This document shows, piece after piece, positions 58,643 to 64,000 of a DNA stretch of 64,000 bases. The DNA is taken from assembly GCF_030687295.1 (NCBI RefSeq), contig NZ_CP117425.1:5956001-6020000 (forward strand), read 5' to 3'. The notes under the pieces are model-generated. The model worked only from the letters and a program-made list of their open reading frames with translations, did no database searches and had not been told where the DNA came from. The stretch is from Pseudomonas beijingensis (GTDB lineage Bacteria; Pseudomonadota; Gammaproteobacteria; Pseudomonadales; Pseudomonadaceae). Made by a program: the position numbers and the translations under genes. Position 1 is the first letter of the stretch, and each line of letters starts with the position of its first letter.

Positions 58643-59071
58643 TCATTGATGTGCCTGGTGCGGCTGGACAGCGGCAAAGCCCGGGACATGGGCCTGTATC
58701 GCTCCCAGCAGTTCTTCCTTGCTGAACGGCTTGGTCAAAAACTGATCGGAACCGACGATGCGCCCCTTGGCCTTGTCGAACAACCCATCCCGGGACGACA
58801 GCATGATCACCGGCGTGGCCTTGAACGCGCTGTTGTTCTTGATCAGGGCACAGGTCTGGTAGCCATCGAGGCGCGGCATCATGATGTCGACGAAGATGAT
58901 GCCCGGATGATGATCGGCGATCTTGGCCAGGGCATCGAAACCGTCGATGGCCGTGATCACCTCGCAGCCCACGTTGCGCAGCAAGGTTTCGGCGGTGCGG
59001 CGGATGGTCTTCGAGTCGTCGATGACCATGACCTTCAAGGCGCTGGGTTGCTGCGTGAGATGCTCTGCCAT
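58643..59071 (-). CDS. pilG: Response regulator PilG
   Basis: 142 residues from ATG 59071. Single receiver: LKVMVIDDSKTIRRTAETLL, phospho-Asp in IIFVDIMMPRLDGYQTCALI, Lys in DQFLTKPFSKEELLGAI. Very close to the P. aeruginosa PilG sequence as I recall it. It drives pilus extension. The longer ORF to 59239 was rejected as the added residues are not family-like. Confidence 0.95.
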   Translation of the reverse strand: MAEHLTQQPSALKVMVIDDSKTIRRTAETLLRNVGCEVITAIDGFDALAKIADHHPGIIFVDIMMPRLDGYQTCALIKNNSAFKATPVIMLSSRDGLFDKAKGRIVGSDQFLTKPFSKEELLGAIQAHVPGFAAVQPHQAHQ

Positions 59072-59295
59072 TGCCACTGCGAACCGATTTTTAACGCGTA
59101 AGTGTGATCGACAGCGCAAACCCTTGATGTTCAAGGCCCGCACGTCACATGGCAGCCTTTTTAGCACAGTCTCCATCGCCGATCTATCGGCCGCTCGGCG
59201 CGGTGGTTTTTCCTTGACCGCCAAACTTCCGGGCGCCACTCTGACGCCACTTTTTCACGCCATTATGTGCCCATCACTTTTCGAGGAACCAAGCC

Positions 59296-60249
59296 ATGAG
59301 CGTACGCGTCGGCATTGTCATGGACCCTATCGCCAGCATTTCCTATAAAAAGGATAGCTCGCTGGCCATGCTGCTGGCCGCTCAGAAGCGCGGCTGGGAG
59401 CTGTTCTACATGGAGCAGCGCGACCTCTACCAGGCCGAAGGCCAGGCACGGGCGCGGATGAAGCCGCTGAAGGTCTTCGCCAACCCTGAGAAGTGGTTCG
59501 AGCTGGGCGACGAAAGCGACGCACTGCTCAGCGACCTGGACGTGATCCTGATGCGCAAGGATCCGCCGTTCGACATGGAGTTCGTGTATTCCACCTACCT
59601 GCTGGAACAAGCGGAAAACGCCGGCGTGCTGGTGGTCAACAAGCCCCAGAGCCTGCGCGACTGCAACGAAAAGCTGTTCGCCACGCTGTTCCCGCAGTGC
59701 ACGCCGCCGACCATCGTCAGCCGTCGCCCGGACGTATTGCGCGAATTTGCCGACCATCACGGCGACGTGATCCTCAAGCCTCTGGACGGCATGGGCGGCT
59801 CCTCGATCTTCCGGCACACAGCTGGCCACCCGAACCTGTCGGTGATCCTGGAAACCCTGACCTTGCACGGCCAGCAGCAGATCATGATCCAGGGCTACCT
59901 GCCGGCCATCGTCGATGGCGACAAGCGCATCCTGATGATCGACGGCGAACCGGTGGACTATTGCCTGGCGCGTATCCCGGCCGCTGGCGAAACCCGGGGC
60001 AACCTGGCGGCCGGCGGACGTGGCGAGGCGCGGCCGTTGACCGAGAAGGACCGCTGGATCGCCGCCCAGGTCGGCCCGACCCTGCGCGAGAAAGGCCTGC
60101 TGTTCGTGGGCCTGGACGTGATCGGCGAGCACCTGACGGAAATCAACGTCACCAGCCCGACGTGCATTCGCGAGATCGACAACGCCTTTGGCACGGACAT
60201 CGGCGGCATGCTGATGGATGCCATCGATCAGAAGCTCAAGGCTCGTTGA
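59296..60249 (+). CDS. gshB: Glutathione synthetase
   Basis: 317 residues from ATG 59296 behind GAGGAACC. ATP-grasp enzyme: starts RVGIVMDPIASISYKKDSSL, with DVILKPLDGMGGSSIFRHTA, IMIQGYLPAIVDGDKRI and GLLFVGLDVIGEHLTEINVT. It joins glycine to gamma-glutamylcysteine. Divergent from pilG, as in P. aeruginosa where gshB and pilG are neighbours. Confidence 0.96.
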   Translation: MSVRVGIVMDPIASISYKKDSSLAMLLAAQKRGWELFYMEQRDLYQAEGQARARMKPLKVFANPEKWFELGDESDALLSDLDVILMRKDPPFDMEFVYSTYLLEQAENAGVLVVNKPQSLRDCNEKLFATLFPQCTPPTIVSRRPDVLREFADHHGDVILKPLDGMGGSSIFRHTAGHPNLSVILETLTLHGQQQIMIQGYLPAIVDGDKRILMIDGEPVDYCLARIPAAGETRGNLAAGGRGEARPLTEKDRWIAAQVGPTLREKGLLFVGLDVIGEHLTEINVTSPTCIREIDNAFGTDIGGMLMDAIDQKLKAR

Positions 60250-60325
60250 TCCAGATCTGCTGAAGGAAACCCACATTGCGTTATCATGCCCGGCCTGAAA
60301 AAAACGCGATGTTGGTTTCCTTGTC

Positions 60326-61222
60326 ATGACACTTCCGTCCGATCTGCCCCTAGAGCTCGCCCATCGTGGCGTGCGCCCGGCTGATCGCCTCGGTTTTACC
60401 CTGTTCCTGGCGGCGCTGATCCACCTGGCCTTGCTGCTGGGCGTCGGGTTTGCCACGGTCGAGCCCAAGCAGATCAGCCAGACCCTGGAAATTACCCTGG
60501 CCACCTTCAAGAGCGAGACCAAGCCCAAGAAGGCCGATTTCCTCGCCCAGGAAAACCAGCAAGGCAGCGGCACCCTGGAAAAAAAGGCGATTCCCAAGAC
60601 CACCGAGATCGCGCCATTCCAGGACAACACGGTGCAGAAAGTCACCCCGCCGCCAGCGGCCAAGCCCGAAGTGCAGGAGACGGCACCCAAGGCGGCCGTG
60701 ACCACCGTGGCGCCGAAGCCGAAAAAAGCCCCGGTCAAGGAAGAGGTCAAGCCCGACCCCAAGCCCAAGGCCCCGGCACCGACTTTCGACAGTTCCCAGT
60801 TGTCCAGCGACATCGCCAGCCTGGAAGCCGAACTGGCCCAGGAGCAACAGCTCTACGCCAAGCGCCCGCGCATCCACCGCCTGAGCGCCGCCTCGACCAT
60901 GCGCGACAAGGGGGCCTGGTACAAGGACGAGTGGCGCAAGAAGGTCGAGCGCATCGGCAACCTCAACTACCCCGACGAAGCGCGACGCAAGCAGATCTAC
61001 GGCAACCTGCGGCTAATGGTCTCGATCAACCGTGACGGCTCGTTGTATGAAGTGCTGGTACTGGAATCCTCCGGCCAGCCGCTGCTGGACCAGGCCGCCC
61101 AGCGGATCGTGCGCCTGGCGGCACCGTTCGCACCGTTTACCGGGGACCTGTCGGACATCGACCGGCTGGAAATCATCCGCACCTGGAAGTTCGCCCGGGG
61201 CGATCGCCTGTCCAGTAACTGA
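60326..61222 (+). CDS. tonB3: Energy transducer TonB, TonB3-like
   Basis: 298 residues from ATG 60326. N-terminal membrane anchor GFTLFLAALIHLALLLGVGF (with Ser/His character), a Pro/Lys-rich spacer (PKPKKAPVKEEVKPDPKPKA) and the C-terminal TonB fold LNYPDEARRKQIYGNLRLMV then GQPLLDQAAQRIVRLAAPFA. The position between gshB and algH corresponds to PA0406, TonB3, required for twitching motility in P. aeruginosa. No exbB or exbD is adjacent. Confidence 0.88.
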   Translation: MTLPSDLPLELAHRGVRPADRLGFTLFLAALIHLALLLGVGFATVEPKQISQTLEITLATFKSETKPKKADFLAQENQQGSGTLEKKAIPKTTEIAPFQDNTVQKVTPPPAAKPEVQETAPKAAVTTVAPKPKKAPVKEEVKPDPKPKAPAPTFDSSQLSSDIASLEAELAQEQQLYAKRPRIHRLSAASTMRDKGAWYKDEWRKKVERIGNLNYPDEARRKQIYGNLRLMVSINRDGSLYEVLVLESSGQPLLDQAAQRIVRLAAPFAPFTGDLSDIDRLEIIRTWKFARGDRLSSN

Positions 61223-61239
61223 CCCACCGCCAATCCCCT

Positions 61240-61342
61240 TGTGGGAGCGGGCTTTGTGGGAGCAAGGCTTGCCCGCGATGAAAACGCCGCGGTCTCTTGA
61301 GGACCGTAGCGCCTGGATCGCGAGCAAGCTTTGCTCCCACAC
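61240..61342. repeat. REP cluster
   Basis: GTGGGAGCGGGC (partial) followed by GTGGGAGCAAGGCTTGCCCG and CGCGAGCAAGCTTTGCTCCC, in the gap between tonB3 and algH. Confidence 0.88.
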
Positions 61343-61436
61343 AGCCCACATTTGATCGGTGTCGCCTTCCAGATCGAGGCATTTCCTGCACATCCCCAGC
61401 TTGTCAGTTCGGCCCTGCGCCGCCACACTAGCGCCT

Positions 61437-62006
61437 ATGAAAAACGTCAGCCCCACCTACCTCAAGCATCACTTCCTGATCGCCATGCCGCACATGGCCG
61501 ATCCGAACTTTGCCCATACCTTGACCTACATCGTCGAGCACACGGCCAATGGGGCCATGGGGCTGGTGATCAATCGCCCGCAGGAGCTGAACCTGGCGGA
61601 CATTCTTGAGCAGTTGCGCCCCGACGTAGAACCGCCACTTTTGTGCCAGCATGTGCCGATTTTCATCGGCGGCCCGGTGCAGACCGACCGCGGTTTCGTG
61701 CTCCATCCGTCGGGTCCCAAATACCAGGCCACGGTGGACCTGGACGGCGTGTCGCTGTCCACCTCCCAGGACGTGCTGTTCGCCATCGCCGACGGCGTCG
61801 GCCCGGAAAAAAGCCTGATTGCCCTCGGCTATGCCGGCTGGGAACCCGGGCAACTGGAAGCCGAGCTGGCCGACAACGCTTGGCTGACTTGCCCGTTCGA
61901 CGCCGACATCCTGTTCAACACCAGCAGCGAACTGCGCCTGGAAGCGGCGGCCAGCCGGTTGGGGGTCAACCTCAGCCTGCTCACCAGCCAGGCAGGACAC
62001 GCCTGA
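61437..62006 (+). CDS. algH: YqgE/AlgH family protein
   Basis: 189 residues from ATG 61437 (MKNVSPTYLKHHFLIAMPHM). Family hallmarks ANGAMGLVINRPQELNLADI, VPIFIGGPVQTDRGFVLH and YAGWEPGQLEAELADNAW are all present. The biochemical role is not known; in P. aeruginosa the locus was linked to alginate gene control. Its stop overlaps the ruvX start (TGATG), so the two are co-translated. Confidence 0.95.
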   Translation: MKNVSPTYLKHHFLIAMPHMADPNFAHTLTYIVEHTANGAMGLVINRPQELNLADILEQLRPDVEPPLLCQHVPIFIGGPVQTDRGFVLHPSGPKYQATVDLDGVSLSTSQDVLFAIADGVGPEKSLIALGYAGWEPGQLEAELADNAWLTCPFDADILFNTSSELRLEAAASRLGVNLSLLTSQAGHA

Positions 62007-62443
62007 TGGCCCTGCGCTTGCTGCTGGGCTTCGATTACGGCACCAAACAGATCGGCGTAGCGGTCGGCCAGGTCATTACCGGCCAGGCCCGCGAGTTGTG
62101 CACCTTGAAGGCGCAGAATGGCGTTCCGGACTGGAACCAGGTCGAAGCGCTGATCAAGGAGTGGAAACCCGATGCCGTGGTGGTCGGCCTGCCGCTGAAC
62201 ATGGACGGCACACCCAGTGACATGTGCCTGCGCGCCGAAAAGTTCGCCCGCCGGCTCAATGGCCGCTACAACCTGCCCTTCTATACCCATGACGAGCGCC
62301 TGACCACCTTCGAGGCCAAGGGCGAGCGCCTGGTGCGCGGCGGGCAGAAAGGTAGTTACCGCGACAATCCGGTGGACGCCATTGCGGCCGCCCTGCTCCT
62401 GCAAGGCTGGCTCGACGCCAACACCGCCCTGTTTGAAACCTGA
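62006..62443 (+). CDS. ruvX: Holliday junction resolvase-like YqgF (RuvX)
   Basis: 145 residues from ATG 62006. RNase H-like fold: [20 protein letters not shown] (catalytic Asp), [25 protein letters not shown] and [17 protein letters not shown] (C-terminal Asp). Involved in 16S or pre-rRNA 5' end maturation as shown for E. coli YqgF. Followed by a terminator-like hairpin before pyrR. Confidence 0.95.
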   Translation: MALRLLLGFDYGTKQIGVAVGQVITGQARELCTLKAQNGVPDWNQVEALIKEWKPDAVVVGLPLNMDGTPSDMCLRAEKFARRLNGRYNLPFYTHDERLTTFEAKGERLVRGGQKGSYRDNPVDAIAAALLLQGWLDANTALFET

Positions 62444-62451
62444 TTTTTTAC

Positions 62452-62476
62452 AAAGCGCCGCCAAGGCGCTTTCTTT
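62452..62476 (+). terminator. Terminator or attenuator between ruvX and pyrR
   Basis: AAAGCGCC-GCCAA-GGCGCTTT then CTTTT. It follows the ruvX stop by 8 bases and precedes pyrR by about 55. It could end the ruvX message or reduce read-through into pyrR. Confidence 0.7.
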
Positions 62477-62528
62477 TAGCGATAAGCCGCGCCACTCACC
62501 ACCGGCCCGGGAACCTGAAGGAGCCAGC

Positions 62529-63035
62529 ATGAGCCTGCCCAATCCTGCCGAACTGATCAGCCAGATGGCGATTCGTCTCACGGCACACCTGGAACAACGC
62601 GGCATCAGCGAACCGCGCTACATCGGCATTCGCACCGGTGGCGTCTGGGTCGCCCAGGCCTTGCTCGATGAACTGGGCAGCCAATCGCCCTTGGGCACCC
62701 TGGATGTGTCCTTCTACCGCGACGACTTCAGCCAGAACGGCCTGCACCCGCAAGTACGCCCCTCGGCGCTGCCGTTCGAGATCGAAGGCCAGCACCTGGT
62801 GCTGATCGACGACGTGCTGATGAGCGGCCGGACCATCCGCGCCGCCATGAACGAACTGTTCGACTACGGCCGCCCAGCCAGCGTGACACTGGTATGCCTG
62901 CTGGACCTGGACGCCGCCGAGCTGCCGATCCGGCCGAACGTGGTCGGTGCGACGCTGACGCTGGCCGCCCATGAGCGGGTCAAGCTCTCCGGGCCGTCGC
63001 CGCTGCAACTCGAACTGCAAGACCTTGCCCTTTAA
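62529..63035 (+). CDS. pyrR: Bifunctional pyr regulator / uracil phosphoribosyltransferase
   Basis: 168 residues from ATG 62529. PRPP loop [20 protein letters not shown] and a further [20 protein letters not shown] are the type I phosphoribosyltransferase signatures; the RNA-binding surface RPSALPF and SFYRDDF follow the PyrR pattern. In Pseudomonas, PyrR has been suggested to control pyrimidine genes and may be a weak UPRTase. It precedes pyrB by 24 bases. Confidence 0.92.
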   Translation: MSLPNPAELISQMAIRLTAHLEQRGISEPRYIGIRTGGVWVAQALLDELGSQSPLGTLDVSFYRDDFSQNGLHPQVRPSALPFEIEGQHLVLIDDVLMSGRTIRAAMNELFDYGRPASVTLVCLLDLDAAELPIRPNVVGATLTLAAHERVKLSGPSPLQLELQDLAL

Positions 63036-63059
63036 CTGCCCTTGTAAGAGTCCATCGCG

Positions 63060-64000
63060 ATGACGCCTCTCGAAACCAAGCGCCCGCTGCAGCTCAACGA
63101 TCAGGGCCAGCTGCGGCACTTCCTGTCCCTCGACGGCCTGCGCCGCGAGCTGCTGACGGAAATCCTCGACACTGCCGACTCGTTCCTCGAAGTCGGCGCC
63201 CGGGCGGTGAAGAAAGTCCCGTTGCTGCGCGGCAAGACCGTGTGCAACGTGTTCTTCGAAAACTCCACCCGCACCCGCACCACCTTCGAACTGGCGGCCC
63301 AGCGCCTGTCGGCGGACGTGATCACCCTCAACGTGTCCACGTCCTCGGCGAGCAAGGGCGAAACCCTGCTCGACACCCTGCGCAACCTCGAAGCCATGGC
63401 CGCCGACATGTTCGTCGTGCGTCACGGCGACTCCGGCGCTGCGCACTTCATTGCCGAGCACGTGTGCCCGCAAGTGGCGATCATCAACGGCGGCGACGGC
63501 CGTCACGCCCACCCGACCCAGGGCATGCTCGACATGCTGACCATCCGTCGGCACAAGGGCAGCTTCGAGAACCTGTCGGTGGCCATCGTCGGCGACATCC
63601 TGCACTCGCGGGTGGCCCGCTCGAACATGCTGGCCCTCAAGACCCTTGGCTGCCCGGACATCCGCGTGATCGCGCCGAAAACCCTGCTGCCCATCGGCGT
63701 CGAGCAATACGGCGTGAAGGTCTACACCGACATGACCGAAGGCCTCAAGGATGTCGACGTGGTGATCATGCTGCGCCTGCAACGCGAGCGCATGACCGGC
63801 GGCCTGCTGCCCAGCGAAGGCGAGTTCTACCGCCTGTTCGGCCTGACCACGGCGCGCCTGGCCGGGGCCAAGCCGGATGCCATCGTCATGCACCCGGGGC
63901 CGATCAACCGCGGCGTGGAGATCGAGTCGGCGGTGGCCGACGGGCCGCACTCGGTGATCCTCAACCAGGTGACCTACGGCATCGCCATCCGCATGGCCGT
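63060..64000 (+). CDS. pyrB: Aspartate carbamoyltransferase catalytic chain (3' end outside window)
   Basis: From ATG 63060; the frame stays open to the window edge, giving about 313 of the usual 330-odd residues. Motifs: [20 protein letters not shown] (carbamoyl phosphate), [40 protein letters not shown] and [20 protein letters not shown]. It condenses carbamoyl phosphate and aspartate in pyrimidine synthesis. In Pseudomonas it is followed by pyrC', which would lie past the window. Coupled with pyrR. Confidence 0.96.
   Translation, partial: MTPLETKRPLQLNDQGQLRHFLSLDGLRRELLTEILDTADSFLEVGARAVKKVPLLRGKTVCNVFFENSTRTRTTFELAAQRLSADVITLNVSTSSASKGETLLDTLRNLEAMAADMFVVRHGDSGAAHFIAEHVCPQVAIINGGDGRHAHPTQGMLDMLTIRRHKGSFENLSVAIVGDILHSRVARSNMLALKTLGCPDIRVIAPKTLLPIGVEQYGVKVYTDMTEGLKDVDVVIMLRLQRERMTGGLLPSEGEFYRLFGLTTARLAGAKPDAIVMHPGPINRGVEIESAVADGPHSVILNQVTYGIAIRMA

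Overview
The window is a stretch of chromosome from a Pseudomonas of the P. fluorescens species complex. The evidence is the GC-rich coding style, the gene orders (tkt-epd-pgk-fba; ArsR/methyltransferase-metK; SAH riboswitch-ahcY-metF; mdcA-B-C-D-E-G-H-madL-M; pilG-H-I-J-chpA-chpC; gshB-tonB3-algH-ruvX-pyrR-pyrB) and more than twenty intergenic sites carrying the GTGGGAGCGAGCTTGCTCGCGA type of REP element. The species cannot be fixed from the sequence alone.

Layout. 1-3.5 kb: the end of an ElaA-type acetyltransferase, a small winged-helix protein, a YgjP-type metallopeptidase and a REC-PAS-GGDEF-EAL response regulator. 3.6-5.5 kb: two tandem PL7 alginate lyase genes, each with a copy of the same upstream region. 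5.5-7.9 kb: an accessory, repeat-rich segment with a probable C4-type antisense RNA leader before a small ORF, a 73-bp triple tandem repeat, and a parD antitoxin with a broken parE toxin, held between two inverted copies of a roughly 300-bp repeat. 7.9-14.3 kb: gluconeogenic/pentose genes (fba, pgk, epd, tkt) on the minus strand with two small lipoproteins. 14.5-29 kb: S-adenosylmethionine cycle genes (ArsR-methyltransferase, metK; later ahcY and metF) around a housekeeping set (LysE exporter, ligB, DUF1090, cytochrome c', mltA, MAPEG, EamA, MFS, FNT channel, thioesterase). 29-39 kb: a solute-binding protein, rhlE, yceI with cytochrome b561, an exported amine oxidase with a Lys/Ala/Pro tail, bioA, rsmE, a TrhA/hemolysin III protein. 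39-47.4 kb: the complete malonate decarboxylase locus with its MadLM transporter and LysR regulator. 47.8-48.5 kb: a winged-helix/nucleotidyltransferase gene behind strong palindromes. 48.8-59.1 kb: the Pil-Chp chemosensory cluster for type IV pili, lacking pilK and chpB. 59.3-64 kb: gshB, tonB3, algH, ruvX, pyrR and the start of pyrB, which runs off the window.

How parts work together. MetK makes SAM, methyltransferases turn it into SAH, AhcY hydrolyses SAH and MetF supplies methyl groups. Two different SAH/SAM-linked controls appear here: an RNA switch on ahcY-metF and a DNA-binding ArsR-methyltransferase with a palindrome in its own promoter. The Mdc proteins build a special ACP, load malonate on it and decarboxylate it to acetyl-ACP, with MadLM importing malonate.

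A technical caution: pgk, the FNT gene, chpA and pilJ are each interrupted by small indels, most of them at short homopolymer runs, in genes that otherwise look intact. This looks more like sequence error than biology and should be checked on raw reads before any of them is called a pseudogene.
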